Notes: generated by a model not told the origin, from the letters alone. Positions 1 to 10,315 are shown, counted from the first letter of the stretch. The stretch is DNA of 64,000 bases from Marinobacter sp. LV10R510-11A (GCF_900215155.1 NZ_LT907980.1:1550001-1614000); one strand, 5' to 3'. Numbers and translations are program-made.

Positions 1-317
<317 letters not shown>

Positions 318-333
318 TACAATCCAGACGCCC

Positions 334-1059
334 TCAGGCCTGAGTAACCAACATATTGCTAAACAGCGCTAGGCAAAACCCGATCACCGCGCCAAGCGGA
401 GGCCCCCAATGCTTGTCCAGCCGGGACTGGGGCGCAATATCTTGAAAGATCAGATACAGAATGCCGCCAGACGCCACCAGCATGATGGTTCCTAGAATCA
501 CTGGTTGTCCGGACAGGAAAAAATACCCCAGTAGACCCGCAATCGGCCCTGCTGTTGCAAGCAACACCATCACACTCAAAGTCTTTTTCGGCGTATAGCC
601 GGGTTTTTCACGGAACTCACGATAGGCGTTAAACCCTTCAGGCAGGTTTTGCATGGCAATCAGCACAGCCATCAGAGGCGCGAGACTCGGGTTAACTACA
701 ATCAGCCCACCTAGGGCGGCCGCCTCTGGCACAAAATCCAGCATCACGCCCATCAACTGCGGCGATTCCTTGTGATGAACGCCAAGCATTCGCTCGATCC
801 AGAAAAACAGCACCCCACCGGCAATAATAGCGGGTATGGCCCAGAACGAATTGCCAATGCTCGATTGCCCTTCCGGTATCAACACAATGGTTACGGCACC
901 CAACAAAATGCCGCCGCCCAGAGCGATCAAGAAGTGCCGAAACTCCTGTTCCAGCCAGTTGGGGCCGATGCGTTCAACTCTTGCCAGTAATCCGCCAAGG
1001 GGAATACAGATACCGGCAAGTGCGGTCAAACCAACAATATAGACAATGTCAGACATCAT
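334..1059 (-). CDS. ZIP-family metal transporter
   Basis: A polytopic inner-membrane protein of 241 residues with about seven hydrophobic segments. The ZIP signatures are visible: DFVPEAAALGG near residue 108 and QNLPEGFNAYREF near residue 137, the helices that carry the metal-binding polar residues in this family. ZIP proteins move divalent metals (Zn, Fe, Mn) into the cytoplasm; the metal cannot be told from sequence. I chose the start at 1059 (tandem ATG ATG, then SDIVYIVGL) because the longer frame to 1152 would be entirely inside the upstream gene. The start overlaps the stop of the glutathione transferase-like gene by about 10 bases, so the two are probably translationally coupled. Confidence 0.85.
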   Translation of the reverse strand: MMSDIVYIVGLTALAGICIPLGGLLARVERIGPNWLEQEFRHFLIALGGGILLGAVTIVLIPEGQSSIGNSFWAIPAIIAGGVLFFWIERMLGVHHKESPQLMGVMLDFVPEAAALGGLIVVNPSLAPLMAVLIAMQNLPEGFNAYREFREKPGYTPKKTLSVMVLLATAGPIAGLLGYFFLSGQPVILGTIMLVASGGILYLIFQDIAPQSRLDKHWGPPLGAVIGFCLALFSNMLVTQA

Positions 1060-1930
1060 CAGAAGGCTCAGCAATCTTGTCTTGGGTTTTATGCTGGAAA
1101 TCGCTTGCGTCGTGGCGCTCATGAAGCTGGCTTTCGGGCTCACCCCAAGCACGATTCACCATGCGCCCACGCTGAACAGCCGGCCGCTTTTTCAGCTCCA
1201 GGGCCCAGCGCAGCACATTGGTATAGGTGTGCGCTTCAAGAAACTCCGCCGCATCGTAAACCGTGTTGGTTACCAAGGCGCCATACCAGGGCCAGATCGC
1301 CATATCGGCAATGGTGTACTGGTCACCAGCAATATACCTGTTATCTGCCAACTGGCGATCTAGCACATCCAGTTGCCGTTTAACCTCCATGGTGTAGCGG
1401 TTAATCGGGTATTCGTATTTCTCGGGTGCATAGGCAAAAAAGTGTCCAAAACCGCCGCCAACAAACGCCGCACTGCCCATTTGCCAGAACAGCCAGTTGA
1501 GCGTCTCGGTGCGACCTGCGATATCCGAAGGCAGAAACCGGTCAAACTTTTCTGCCAGGTATAGCAAAATAGAGCCGGATTCAAACACCCGAACAGCGGG
1601 CTCCTGAGAGTGGTCAAACAGCGCCGGAATCTTGGAGTTAGGGTTAACGCCCACAAACCCGCTACCAAACTGTTCACCTTCGTTTATGCGGATCAACCAA
1701 GCGTCGTATTCAGCTTCACTAATACCCAGTTCCAGCAATTCCTCCAGCATAATCGTGACTTTTACGCCGTTTGGCGTAGCTAGCGAATAGAGCTGAAAAG
1801 GGTGTTTACCTACCGGCAATTCTTTCTCGTGAGTAGGACCTGCAATGGGGCGGTTGATGTTTGAAAAAGCGCCACCGCTTGCAGATTCCCACTTCCAGAC
1901 TTTGGGCGGGGTGTAGGTTGAATCGCTCAT
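1049..1930 (-). CDS. yghU: Glutathione S-transferase family protein, YghU-type disulfide-bond oxidoreductase
   Basis: A 293-residue cytosolic protein. The N-terminal thioredoxin-like domain (FQLYSLATPNGVKVTIMLEE, then SKIPALFDH and VFESGSILLYLAEK) is followed by an all-helical GST C-domain (QYTIADMAIWPWYGAL). This layout and the long N-terminal lead (PPKVWKWESASGGAFSNINR) match YghU, which binds two glutathiones and reduces organic peroxides or mixed disulfides. The ATG at 1930 has an AAGGAG ribosome site 10 bases upstream; the frame extending to 1996 has none. The gene probably shares an mRNA with the ZIP transporter that overlaps its end. The physiological substrate is unknown. Confidence 0.88.
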   Translation of the reverse strand: MSDSTYTPPKVWKWESASGGAFSNINRPIAGPTHEKELPVGKHPFQLYSLATPNGVKVTIMLEELLELGISEAEYDAWLIRINEGEQFGSGFVGVNPNSKIPALFDHSQEPAVRVFESGSILLYLAEKFDRFLPSDIAGRTETLNWLFWQMGSAAFVGGGFGHFFAYAPEKYEYPINRYTMEVKRQLDVLDRQLADNRYIAGDQYTIADMAIWPWYGALVTNTVYDAAEFLEAHTYTNVLRWALELKKRPAVQRGRMVNRAWGEPESQLHERHDASDFQHKTQDKIAEPSDDV

Positions 1931-2064
1931 AATGTGAATACTCCTTGTCTGCTTCCTGTCAGATTTGCATGCAGGTAATGCAGAATGTTCAGTCAATTGG
2001 GTTGTGTATATAAAACCGCGTGCTTCACTATAGGTGAAATTATCCCAACAAAGGAGTCGTACAA

Positions 2065-2235
2065 ATGCCAGTGATAGGTTGGGTTTTTCTGCTAGCTTCC
2101 TTGGGCTTGGTTATAGGCAGTCTTTTGATATTGCGAAAGTCAGCCAGCAAGATGCATATCCCAAAAGACAAACTAGACAACATCCGCAAGCGTAAGGCAA
2201 AGCTTGAGGCGCAGGAAAAAGCCGACGAGGATTAG
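2065..2235 (+). CDS. Small single-pass membrane protein, DUF2897-like
   Basis: A 56-codon gene. The ATG at 2065 follows a clear AAAGGAG ribosome site 8 bases upstream. The peptide starts with a hydrophobic segment (about residues 4-23, IGWVFLLASLGLVIGSLLIL) and ends with a strongly charged tail (IRKRKAKLEAQEKADED). That is the plan of the DUF2897 family of small gammaproteobacterial inner-membrane proteins, whose function is not known. It stands alone between two minus-strand genes, divergent from the YghU-like gene. Confidence 0.75.
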   Translation: MPVIGWVFLLASLGLVIGSLLILRKSASKMHIPKDKLDNIRKRKAKLEAQEKADED

Positions 2236-2265
2236 GGCTCTGCCAAATCCCAAACAAGAACGTGC

Positions 2266-2604
2266 TCAGCGGTAAGCCGAGTCTGTTCTCGCTGCCATGA
2301 TAAAATCGTTTTTATGCAACCCACCGATTACGTGAGTCCACCAGCTTACGGTTACTTTCCCGTATTCCACAAGGATGGCCGGGTGATGGTTTTCAGCTTC
2401 AGCCAGCTCGCCAACTTTGTTGGTAAACGCCAGCGCCTCGACAAAGTTTTTGAATTTAAACTCTTTGCATAACTGCTCTTTGCCGCCCACTTTGAGAATG
2501 CCCCAGCTCGGAACTTCTTCGCTCAATGCCTGTTTTTCTGCACCGGTTACCCTTGGGGCATCCCCGTTACACGCTTCACAGTGTTGTTCCGAAAAACCAC
2601 CCAT
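2266..2604 (-). CDS. phhB: 4a-hydroxytetrahydrobiopterin dehydratase
   Basis: A 112-residue pterin-4a-carbinolamine dehydratase. It dehydrates the carbinolamine left by phenylalanine hydroxylase so that the pterin cofactor can be recycled. The active-site pattern is present: E-N-H73-H74-P75, then S-W-W-T-H91 and D100, in the expected alpha-beta order. A GGAGG ribosome site lies 8 bases before the ATG at 2604. No phenylalanine hydroxylase gene (phhA) is adjacent, so the gene is an orphan here. Family members also occur in genomes without PhhA, where they may serve molybdopterin or other pterins. Confidence 0.93.
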   Translation of the reverse strand: MGGFSEQHCEACNGDAPRVTGAEKQALSEEVPSWGILKVGGKEQLCKEFKFKNFVEALAFTNKVGELAEAENHHPAILVEYGKVTVSWWTHVIGGLHKNDFIMAARTDSAYR

Positions 2605-2698
2605 ATAAGGCCTCCAAGGCTAATGTCTGTCATACAAGCGTGGGGTCGGTTACGCATTTTATCAACCTGCGCCTTGAAATCTGACCCTCTTCGGAATA

Positions 2699-2714
2699 CT
2701 GTATATTTAAACAG
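2699..2714. promoter_or_regulatory. LexA (SOS) box
   Basis: CTG-N10-CAG with an AT-rich core (CTGTATATTTAAACAG), a near-perfect match to the gammaproteobacterial LexA operator. It lies 18 bases before the imuA start codon, where bound LexA would block the promoter. This places the whole imuA-imuB-dnaE2 cassette under DNA-damage control. Confidence 0.93.
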
Positions 2715-2731
2715 TACTTCGAGATTTTATC

Positions 2732-3421
2732 ATGAGCGAGATCATTAACACGCTAATGCAGGATGCCCGTGTCTGGCAGGGCCACAAGCGCAACAAAACC
2801 ACACAACCGGCAGAGCCAACTGGTTATCAGGCCTTAGACAATCAGCTCGGCGGCATTGGCTGGCCCCGGGGGGCTTTAAGCGAATGCCTGCTGGATGCAC
2901 CCGGCATTGGCGAACTGAATCTATTAATGCCCCTGATGCAACGACTGTCACAGGCAGGTAAAACCGTATTCTGGCTAAACCCTCCACACACGCCTTATGC
3001 CCCCGCACTGGCGCGGGAAGAGGTCAATCTGGATCAGGTAATCATGATCCACACCGAAGACAAAGGCGATTTCCTGTGGACGCTAGAAAACTGCTTGCGC
3101 TCTCCGGTCACAGGCCTGGTGATGGCTTGGCCCGGCAGGCTGGCAGCCCGTGAAATTCGGCGGTTGCAGTTAGCAGCAGAAGCCGGAAGCAATGTTTGCG
3201 TGCTCTTTCGTGAACGACACTACGCCGAACAGAACTCACCGGCTGCCCTGCGCCTTGAGCTGGAGCCCGACGATCAACAGAGCCTGAAAGTGAATGTGGT
3301 GAAGCGCCGTGGCAGCTGGCCTGGCCAGCGGTGCTCGCTTGCCATGACTCACCGGGCAGGGCTGCTTCATCGTGAAGCGCCCCGTGTAGTTCAGGGCCCT
3401 TGGCTCACGTCGGCCCGGTAA
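2732..3421 (+). CDS. imuA: Translesion synthesis accessory protein ImuA
   Basis: A 229-residue RecA/SulA-like protein, first gene of the SOS mutagenesis cassette. It has the ImuA core, including the opening TGYQALDNQLGGIGWPRGALSE, the LLMPLMQRLSQAGKTVFWLNPP strand and the VNVVKRRG segment near the end. ImuA lacks a good Walker A motif, as usual for this clade, and is thought to connect the ImuB/DnaE2 mutasome with RecA. A LexA box sits directly upstream, and imuB begins only 6 bases after the stop, so the genes form one transcription unit. Confidence 0.9.
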   Translation: MSEIINTLMQDARVWQGHKRNKTTQPAEPTGYQALDNQLGGIGWPRGALSECLLDAPGIGELNLLMPLMQRLSQAGKTVFWLNPPHTPYAPALAREEVNLDQVIMIHTEDKGDFLWTLENCLRSPVTGLVMAWPGRLAAREIRRLQLAAEAGSNVCVLFRERHYAEQNSPAALRLELEPDDQQSLKVNVVKRRGSWPGQRCSLAMTHRAGLLHREAPRVVQGPWLTSAR

Positions 3422-3427
3422 TTTCCT

Positions 3428-4846
3428 ATGCTTTGGCTGTATTTGCACTTCCCTCACCTGCTGTTGGACCACATTCGCCGCTCCAGTGAGAACATGGCTG
3501 CGCTGGCGATTGTGGAGGGTTCCGGCCAGAAGGTGATACAGGCCTGCCCGGCTGCCCAGGCTTTGGGCGTGAGCGTTGGCATGCGCCTGAAAACGGCCGT
3601 CAGCCTGGCGCCAGATCTGAGCATAGTCCGAGCAGATGAGCAGCAGGAAGCCCGAATTCTGGAAGACCAGGCACGCTGGCTGTACCGCTATGCTGCCCAC
3701 ATTGTTCTGGTTCCGCCAAATGGCTTGCTGGCTGAAATCGGCAGTTTGCAACGATTGTACGGTGGTCTCCCAGCGGTCTGGCAAACGGTGGAAGAAGTGC
3801 TGCACGAGCGTCAGCTTACCGCCTGGCCGGGCATTGGCCATACACCACAGGCCGCACGCCTAATTGCACGTAACGGCAAGGGAGAATGTACGTCTGATAA
3901 AGGCCACATTCTCCGCACCCTTGGCTTACTGCCTTTGGTAGCTGCGGAGTTTGACGGGCGCACCTGCACTCGCCTGCAACGGCTTGGGTTGAATACTTTG
4001 GGCGAGGTATTCCGTTTACCGCCAGCGGAGATGGCCCGACGGCTGTCTCCGGAAACCCTGTCGTATATCCAGAAAATCCAAGGTTCCAGGCCGGACCCCC
4101 AAGCGCCTTGGCAGCCACCCCATTATTTCCGGCAACAGGCAGATTTTGTGCAGGAAATTGAACGGTCACAAGGGCTGCTGTTTCCGCTGCAACGCATACT
4201 TTCTGAGCTGGAAAAGGACTTGTGCTGGCGCCAGCAAGATACCGACTGCCTGTTGCTAGTGCTTAGATACCGGCATGCAGAATCAACGTCTCTACGCATC
4301 CGCACCTCCGGCCCGGAGCACCGGGCGGAAGCGTTTCTCAGCTTGATCAGCCTGCGGTTTGAACAACAACCATTACAAGCCCCGGTTATATCACTGCAAC
4401 TGACCGTAAAGCGCTTTCTTGGGCGGGAAGCTGCCGGGGGCCAAGATTTGCTGGGCGAAAGCCAGGATCTGAACGAGGCCTGGCACACGCTGATGAGCCG
4501 CCTACAAGCAAGGCTTGGGGATAATGCACTGAAGCAACTTGCACCCCAAGCAGATCACCGACCCGAACGAGCCTGGAGCACGTCACAAGTGCAGCGCACG
4601 GGCCGCGCAGCGGCAACTAAAACCGGCCAACTGCCCCGTAGGCCCTTGTGGCTTTTACAAGGACCACAACCACTTACAGAAACCCCGCAAGCTTGGTTTA
4701 CCGGCCCGGAACGAATCAGCGGCGGCTGGTGGGACGGCCAGCGGGTACACCGGGACTATTACATTGCCCAACTGAATAGCGGCCAGCTGGCCTGGGTATT
4801 CCGAGATGTACGGGATGGCTGGTTTATACACGGATGGTTTGGCTAA
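3428..4846 (+). CDS. imuB: Y-family polymerase-like protein ImuB
   Basis: A 472-residue member of the DinB/UmuC fold. The N-terminal palm begins MLWLYLHFPHLLLD, and the region that normally holds the catalytic acidic pair reads LLAEIGSLQRLYGG. The first metal-binding Asp is also absent, so this is the catalytically dead ImuB class rather than a working Y-family polymerase. In characterised systems ImuB is the hub that binds the beta clamp, ImuA and DnaE2. The C-terminal third beyond the little-finger domain is variable and basic. Its stop overlaps the dnaE2 start as TAATG. Confidence 0.92.
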   Translation: MLWLYLHFPHLLLDHIRRSSENMAALAIVEGSGQKVIQACPAAQALGVSVGMRLKTAVSLAPDLSIVRADEQQEARILEDQARWLYRYAAHIVLVPPNGLLAEIGSLQRLYGGLPAVWQTVEEVLHERQLTAWPGIGHTPQAARLIARNGKGECTSDKGHILRTLGLLPLVAAEFDGRTCTRLQRLGLNTLGEVFRLPPAEMARRLSPETLSYIQKIQGSRPDPQAPWQPPHYFRQQADFVQEIERSQGLLFPLQRILSELEKDLCWRQQDTDCLLLVLRYRHAESTSLRIRTSGPEHRAEAFLSLISLRFEQQPLQAPVISLQLTVKRFLGREAAGGQDLLGESQDLNEAWHTLMSRLQARLGDNALKQLAPQADHRPERAWSTSQVQRTGRAAATKTGQLPRRPLWLLQGPQPLTETPQAWFTGPERISGGWWDGQRVHRDYYIAQLNSGQLAWVFRDVRDGWFIHGWFG

Positions 4847-7800
4847 TGAGTGAATCTTCCTACGCCGAGCTGTTCTGTTTTAGCAACTTCACCTTCCTAA
4901 CCGGGGCATCCCACCCCCATGAGCTTGCGGAGCGCGCGGCAGAGCTTGGATACACCGCTCTGGCAATCACCGATGCCTGCTCGGTGGCGGGTATTCCCCG
5001 GGCCTGGGCCGCACTAAAAGAAAGCCCCGTGAAGCTGATTACCGGGAGTTGGTTTGAGCTGGACGATGCCCCACCCGGTGTCAGCACACCTCGTTTTATC
5101 CTTTTAGCCCGCACCCGCAAAGGCTATGGGCAGCTTTGCCAGCTTATAACCACCGCTCGCCGTCGCGCAGAAAAAGGGCAATACCAGCTTTTACGTGGGG
5201 ACGTGGAAACACATGCCTTGGATGACTGCCTATGTTTGTGGCTACCGCCCTCACCAACTGAAGCTGATGCGAATCAAGCGTTGTGCTGCGGCGAATGGTT
5301 ACTCCAACTGTTTGAACACCGCCTCTGGATTGCCGCTGCTCGCACCCTGGAATCCAACGAAGAACAGCAACTAGACCGTGCTCGTTGGCTTTCTGAACAC
5401 CTGCGCTGCCCGATTACGGCCACCGGCGAGGTGCACATGCACAGCCGGGAGCGCCAACCCCTGCAGGATGTGCTCGCTGCCTTGCGCAACCACTCCAGCT
5501 TAGAAAACGCCGGCCACTGCCTGTTCCAGAACGGCGAACGCTACTTGCGCCCGCTAACGGTATTGCAGCGGTTGTTTCCCGAGGCCTGGCTGAATGAATC
5601 TTTGCGCATCGCCCAGCAGTGCACCTTTGAGCCAGGCAGCCTGCGCTACGAATACCCTCCAGACCTTGTGCCAGAGGGAGAAAGCACAGCGGCTTACCTA
5701 AAACGACTCACTCAGGAAGGTGAACGGCAACGTTATCCAGAGGGCACTCCGTTATCGGTTCAAGCTCTGATCCGAAAAGAGCTGGGCCTGATTTCAGAGA
5801 TGAAGTACGAACACTATTTTCTCACCATCCAAGACATCGTTGCCTTTGCCCGCAGCCGCGGCATTCTCTGCCAGGGCCGAGGTTCCGCCGCCAACTCCGC
5901 AGTGTGCTACTGCTTGGGTATTACCGAAGTAAACCCAGCCCGGGTAGAGGTGCTGTTTGAACGTTTTATTTCCAAAGACAGAAACGAGCCGCCGGACATC
6001 GACGTGGATTTTGAGCACGAACGCCGGGAAGAAGTTATCCAGTACATTTACCGACGGTACAGCCGGGAGCGGGCCGCGCTGGCCGCAACGGTTATCCGTT
6101 ACCGCCCCCGCAGTGCCATCCGTGATGTTGGCAAGGCTCTCGGGTTTGATCCGGCACTGGTGGAGCAACTGTTGGAAGGCATAGACTGGCGCGACAAAGC
6201 CACCAACTGGCGCCAGCAGATTCTCGACAAACGCCTGACCCGCAACCCGAAAGTCGCTGACCAGTTCTTCGCCCTGGTGAACACTCTGCTCGGCTTTCCC
6301 CGCCACCTGTCCCAGCATGTGGGCGGCTTTGTAATCAGCTCTGGGCCACTGGCCGACCTGGTGCCAATAGAAAATGCCGCCATGGCCGACCGCACCGTTA
6401 TCCAGTGGGACAAAGACGATCTGGAAAGTCTAGGCCTGATGAAAGTGGATATTCTCGCACTGGGTATGCTCACGGCTATCCGCAAAGCTCTAGAGCTGAT
6501 CAGTCAACACAAAGGCCAGCCCTTTCGTATGCAGGACATACCCCAGGAAGACCCAGCCACCTATGCCATGCTCCAAAAAGGCGACAGTATTGGTGTGTTC
6601 CAAGTGGAATCCCGAGCCCAGATCAACATGCTGCCCAGGCTGAAACCCGAAACCTACTACGACCTGGTGATTGAAGTCGCTATCGTGCGCCCCGGCCCCA
6701 TTCAGGGCGACATGGTGCACCCTTACCTGCGCCGCAAACATGGCCTAGAGCCGGTAGATTACCCCAACGACGCCATCCGAGGCGTACTCGAACGCACTCT
6801 GGGCGTGCCCATTTTCCAAGAACAAGTCATCAAACTGGCCATGGTCGCCGCCGGCTTCACCGCTGGCGAAGCCGACCAACTCCGCCGAGCCATGGCCGCC
6901 TGGAAATCCCACGGTGACATGACCCCATTCCGAGAAAAACTCATCAACGGCATGCTGGAACGTGGCCACGATGCCGACTTCGCCGAACGCCTCTATCTGC
7001 AGATCTGCGGCTTTGGCGGTTACGGCTTCCCGGAATCCCACGCCGCCAGCTTTGCCCTGCTTGTCTACGTCTCATCCTGGATCAAACGGCACCACCCCAG
7101 CGCCTTCTACTGCGCCCTACTCAACAGCCAGCCCATGGGATTCTACTCCCCATCTCAACTGATACAGGACGCCCAGCGCCATAATGTTGTAGCGCTGCCG
7201 CCAGACATAAACAGCAGCCAGTGGGATCACACCCTAGAAGGCCCTAACCACCAGCTGCGCTTGGGCCTTAGAATTATCCAACGATTCCCAAAAAGCGCCG
7301 CCGAGCGTCTATGCCAACACCGCCCCAAAACCGGCTATAAATCCTCCGCCGAACTGCGCCGTTTGGCAGACCTAAACCAACGCGAAATGGAACTCCTAGC
7401 CGGCGCCAACGCCATGCCTGCCTTCGCCAGCAACCGGCACCAAGCGTACTGGCAACTACTGGGACACGAGAAACCCGCAGAGCTTTTTTCGGCAGTAGAA
7501 GCAGCAGAAGACAACGAAAACTACGAACTGGAACCCTGCGACCAACTACCAGAACCCACCGAAGGCCAGAACCTACTCGCCGACTACGCCAGCCAGGGCC
7601 TAACCCTTCAACGCCACCCGCTGGCCCTACTCAAAGAACAAGGCCACTTACAGTTCTGTCTCAGCGCCGAACAGCTCAAAACCACCAAAGCCGGCATCCC
7701 CGTACAGGTAGCTGGCCTGGTAACCGGCCGCCAACGCCCCGGCTCCGCCTCCGGCGTTACTTTCGTTACTCTGGAAGACGAAACCGGCAACGTAAACGTC

Positions 7801-7977
7801 ATCGTTTGGCTGGAAACCGCCCGAAGGCAACGCAAACCGCTACTCACCGCAAGGCTGCTACACGTGAAAGGCGTTCTGGAAAGAGAGGGGGAGATTGTTC
7901 ATATCATGGCTGGAAAACTCTCAGACCTGAGCCACTTAATACACACGCTCCCAGTCAGCTCCCGGGATTTTCATTAA
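4846..7977 (+). CDS. dnaE2: Error-prone DNA polymerase DnaE2 (ImuC)
   Basis: A C-family DNA polymerase alpha subunit of 1043 residues, shorter than replicative DnaE (about 1160), as expected for DnaE2. It has an N-terminal PHP domain (FCFSNFTFLTGASHPHELAERA, then LAITDACSVAGIPRA), the polymerase active-site stretch PDIDVDFE at about residues 383-390, helix-hairpin-helix repeats, and a C-terminal OB-fold (VAGLVTGRQRPGSASGVTFVTLED). It carries out mutagenic translesion synthesis with ImuA and ImuB after DNA damage. I took the ATG at 4846, which overlaps the imuB stop (TAATG), rather than the upstream ATG at 4834. No separate promoter is evident. Confidence 0.94.
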   Translation: MSESSYAELFCFSNFTFLTGASHPHELAERAAELGYTALAITDACSVAGIPRAWAALKESPVKLITGSWFELDDAPPGVSTPRFILLARTRKGYGQLCQLITTARRRAEKGQYQLLRGDVETHALDDCLCLWLPPSPTEADANQALCCGEWLLQLFEHRLWIAAARTLESNEEQQLDRARWLSEHLRCPITATGEVHMHSRERQPLQDVLAALRNHSSLENAGHCLFQNGERYLRPLTVLQRLFPEAWLNESLRIAQQCTFEPGSLRYEYPPDLVPEGESTAAYLKRLTQEGERQRYPEGTPLSVQALIRKELGLISEMKYEHYFLTIQDIVAFARSRGILCQGRGSAANSAVCYCLGITEVNPARVEVLFERFISKDRNEPPDIDVDFEHERREEVIQYIYRRYSRERAALAATVIRYRPRSAIRDVGKALGFDPALVEQLLEGIDWRDKATNWRQQILDKRLTRNPKVADQFFALVNTLLGFPRHLSQHVGGFVISSGPLADLVPIENAAMADRTVIQWDKDDLESLGLMKVDILALGMLTAIRKALELISQHKGQPFRMQDIPQEDPATYAMLQKGDSIGVFQVESRAQINMLPRLKPETYYDLVIEVAIVRPGPIQGDMVHPYLRRKHGLEPVDYPNDAIRGVLERTLGVPIFQEQVIKLAMVAAGFTAGEADQLRRAMAAWKSHGDMTPFREKLINGMLERGHDADFAERLYLQICGFGGYGFPESHAASFALLVYVSSWIKRHHPSAFYCALLNSQPMGFYSPSQLIQDAQRHNVVALPPDINSSQWDHTLEGPNHQLRLGLRIIQRFPKSAAERLCQHRPKTGYKSSAELRRLADLNQREMELLAGANAMPAFASNRHQAYWQLLGHEKPAELFSAVEAAEDNENYELEPCDQLPEPTEGQNLLADYASQGLTLQRHPLALLKEQGHLQFCLSAEQLKTTKAGIPVQVAGLVTGRQRPGSASGVTFVTLEDETGNVNVIVWLETARRQRKPLLTARLLHVKGVLEREGEIVHIMAGKLSDLSHLIHTLPVSSRDFH

Positions 7978-8074
7978 GTCTTTTCCAGAATCCCCAAGGC
8001 GATAGCTCTTAAATTCATAGAGCCCAAGCGGCTTTCAGCTGACGTTCTGTTACAGGAACCCAACGTTTATCACG

Positions 8075-8101
8075 TCAAGTGATCAACCTGCCGGCCGATA
8101 A
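8075..8101 (+). promoter_or_regulatory. Sigma-28 (FliA)-type promoter
   Basis: TCAAGTGA, an 11-base spacer, then GCCGATAA. The -10 element matches the FliA consensus at all eight positions, and the spacer is exactly right; the -35 element is close to TAAAGTTT. It lies about 80 bases before the chemoreceptor gene at 8180, as expected for a gene made together with flagella. Confidence 0.75.
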
Positions 8102-8179
8102 CCCCATTTATAACGCAGCCTAATGTACAACCCCGCACTACGCCGATAGATTATTGAACCCGACAAGGTTAATTGAGAT

Positions 8180-10306
8180 ATGAAAAAGCTACCGCTTAAG
8201 GTCAAGCTTTACGCTCTGGTTATCAGCTTGTTGCTGGTGATGGGCGTCAGCATGATGGTGACGGCGCAATTATCGCTTAGCCAGATGGAAAACCGTCTGG
8301 CCGCAGACACCAGCACGCTGGTGCAGGATATTGTGATGGATCGCCTGTCTGCAACTGCAGGTGAGTACGGCGAGCAAGTGAGCGGTAAGCTCAATGCAGC
8401 GTTCAAGGTTCCGGGAATCGTGCGCAACATTATTCAAGAAAATATCGCAGCCGATAGCTCTGCACGGATCAGCCGCAGTGCCTTATCCAATACTGTGCGT
8501 GCAGTGCTGATTCCAGAACAAGACCTCAGTACCATTTATGCCCAATTTGAACCCAATGCTTACGATGGCCAAGATCGCTACTTCACCGGGGAGGTGGAGG
8601 ATCACAGCACCAGCACCGGCTCACTAGAAATCTACTATTTTCGTGACCGTAATGGCGACATTCAGTTTGAACGGGTTGATGATCCTGATGAAAAATACGA
8701 TGACACTCTGAACGAATTTGGTGCCCGCGAGGCCGAGTGGTATTTTTGCCCGATGGAAACCAAAGGTTCCTGCATTATGGAACCGTACAACTATGAGATT
8801 GAAGACGGCTACAGCAAACTGGTGACCACGCTGGTGGTGCCTATTATGACCGGTCGTAACTTTGCTGGCGTTGTCGGTGTAGACATCAACCTCGATACCC
8901 TGCAAGCCACTGTTAAATCTGTCAGCGAACAGCTTTATAACGGGCAGTCACGCGTCACCTTGTTGAGCGAGAAAAGCTTAATTGTGGCGAGCAGTCACTA
9001 CGGTAACGCCTTGGCGCGGCCGTTGGCCGAGGTGATGCCCGAGCAGGCAGGTGAGATGGCAGCGCTGCATCGCGACGGTGGCCGTTACGATGACGGTGAA
9101 ACGCTCGCGGTCTCATACCCGGTTAGTGTGGCGGACACCGGCCGGGAATGGTCGCTGCTGATTGAGTTGCCCCGAGCTGCAGCACTCGCGCAGCTTGATG
9201 AAATAACCACGCTGCTTTCAAATGAGGTTTCAGCAACGGCGCAACGTCAGTTGCTGGTTGGCATTCTTGTATCCATTTTTTCGGTATTAATGCTGGTCGT
9301 GATGGTTCGCTCTGTGATTCGGCCGTTGGATGAAATTCGTGACCGGATGAACAGCCTCAGTAACGCTGAAGGCGATCTGACCCGAGAGCTGAATATTGAT
9401 ACTCATGCCGAATTGATTGAACTTGCCGGTGGCTTCAACACCTTCCTGGCACGCCTGCGCGATATGATTAACGACCTGAAAGCGGTGAATGTTCGCGTGC
9501 ATGAGCAAGCATCGGATGTCGGCACCATTGCCCGGGATACCGAGGAAAATACAACACGACAACACCGCGAAGTAGACAGTGTGGTCGCGGCAATGAATGA
9601 AATGTCAGCGGCAGCCGGTGAGGTGGCTGGCTTTGCCAGTGAATCTGCCGAGAACGCTCGCCAGGCACAGGATGGCATTCGCCTTACCCAGGCCACCCTT
9701 GGCTCTGCGGTTGAGGGTGTAAGCGCCTTGGCCGATGATATGGGCGAAGCTAGCAAAGCGATTGGCCATGTCGTCAGTCGCAGTGATGAGATCAACCGTA
9801 TTCTGGATGTGATTCGAGGCGTTGCCGAGCAAACCAACCTACTAGCTCTGAACGCCGCTATTGAAGCCGCTCGAGCCGGAGAGCAGGGCCGTGGATTCGC
9901 CGTGGTTGCCGATGAAGTGCGCACGCTGGCATCGCGTACGCGCCAATCAACTGATGAAATCAGTCAGATGATTGAGGGCCTGCAACAAGAAGTGCACCAA
10001 ACCGTCGCGGTGATCAATGCCGGTGTTGAGCGGGCCACCATGGCGGTTGACGGCACCCGTGAAGCCGATCACTCGCTGGCAACCGTGGTAACGCGTATCG
10101 GTACCATTGTTGAGCACGTCACTCAGGTAGCTACAGCTGCAGAAGAGCAAAGTTCCGTTAGTGAAGAGATTAACCGTAACCTGACCGCCATTGGTGATGC
10201 CGCCAGTGATCTGAGCAAGCTTGCTCAGCGAGTGCGTGGTAGCGGTGGGTCACTCGATAAGGAGGTTGAAATACTGGATAACGAGTTGGGCCGATTGAAA
10301 ACCTAG
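8180..10306 (+). CDS. Methyl-accepting chemotaxis protein with a large periplasmic Cache-type sensor
   Basis: A 708-residue chemoreceptor. TM1 is near residues 11-30, then a periplasmic region of about 320 residues resembling a double-Cache domain (the tract [20 protein letters not shown], then [20 protein letters not shown]). TM2 is near 356-378, followed by HAMP and a long methyl-accepting coiled coil. The kinase-contact tip ([20 protein letters not shown]) is near residue 548. Two periplasmic cysteines in that tract could form a disulfide. Cache receptors often bind amino acids or organic acids; the ligand is not predictable here. It is monocistronic, with a FliA-type promoter before it and a terminator after it. 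Confidence 0.92.
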   Translation: MKKLPLKVKLYALVISLLLVMGVSMMVTAQLSLSQMENRLAADTSTLVQDIVMDRLSATAGEYGEQVSGKLNAAFKVPGIVRNIIQENIAADSSARISRSALSNTVRAVLIPEQDLSTIYAQFEPNAYDGQDRYFTGEVEDHSTSTGSLEIYYFRDRNGDIQFERVDDPDEKYDDTLNEFGAREAEWYFCPMETKGSCIMEPYNYEIEDGYSKLVTTLVVPIMTGRNFAGVVGVDINLDTLQATVKSVSEQLYNGQSRVTLLSEKSLIVASSHYGNALARPLAEVMPEQAGEMAALHRDGGRYDDGETLAVSYPVSVADTGREWSLLIELPRAAALAQLDEITTLLSNEVSATAQRQLLVGILVSIFSVLMLVVMVRSVIRPLDEIRDRMNSLSNAEGDLTRELNIDTHAELIELAGGFNTFLARLRDMINDLKAVNVRVHEQASDVGTIARDTEENTTRQHREVDSVVAAMNEMSAAAGEVAGFASESAENARQAQDGIRLTQATLGSAVEGVSALADDMGEASKAIGHVVSRSDEINRILDVIRGVAEQTNLLALNAAIEAARAGEQGRGFAVVADEVRTLASRTRQSTDEISQMIEGLQQEVHQTVAVINAGVERATMAVDGTREADHSLATVVTRIGTIVEHVTQVATAAEEQSSVSEEINRNLTAIGDAASDLSKLAQRVRGSGGSLDKEVEILDNELGRLKT

Positions 10307-10315
10307 GTCTAAAAA

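Noticed and set aside
3236..3841. Minus-strand frame of 201 codons across the imuA/imuB junction
   Set aside because: Antisense to two confidently identified genes; low-complexity peptide.
8130..8148. Second FliA promoter before the first chemoreceptor
   Set aside because: GCCGATAG is a fair -10, but the only TAA-type -35 candidate has a 13-base spacer.
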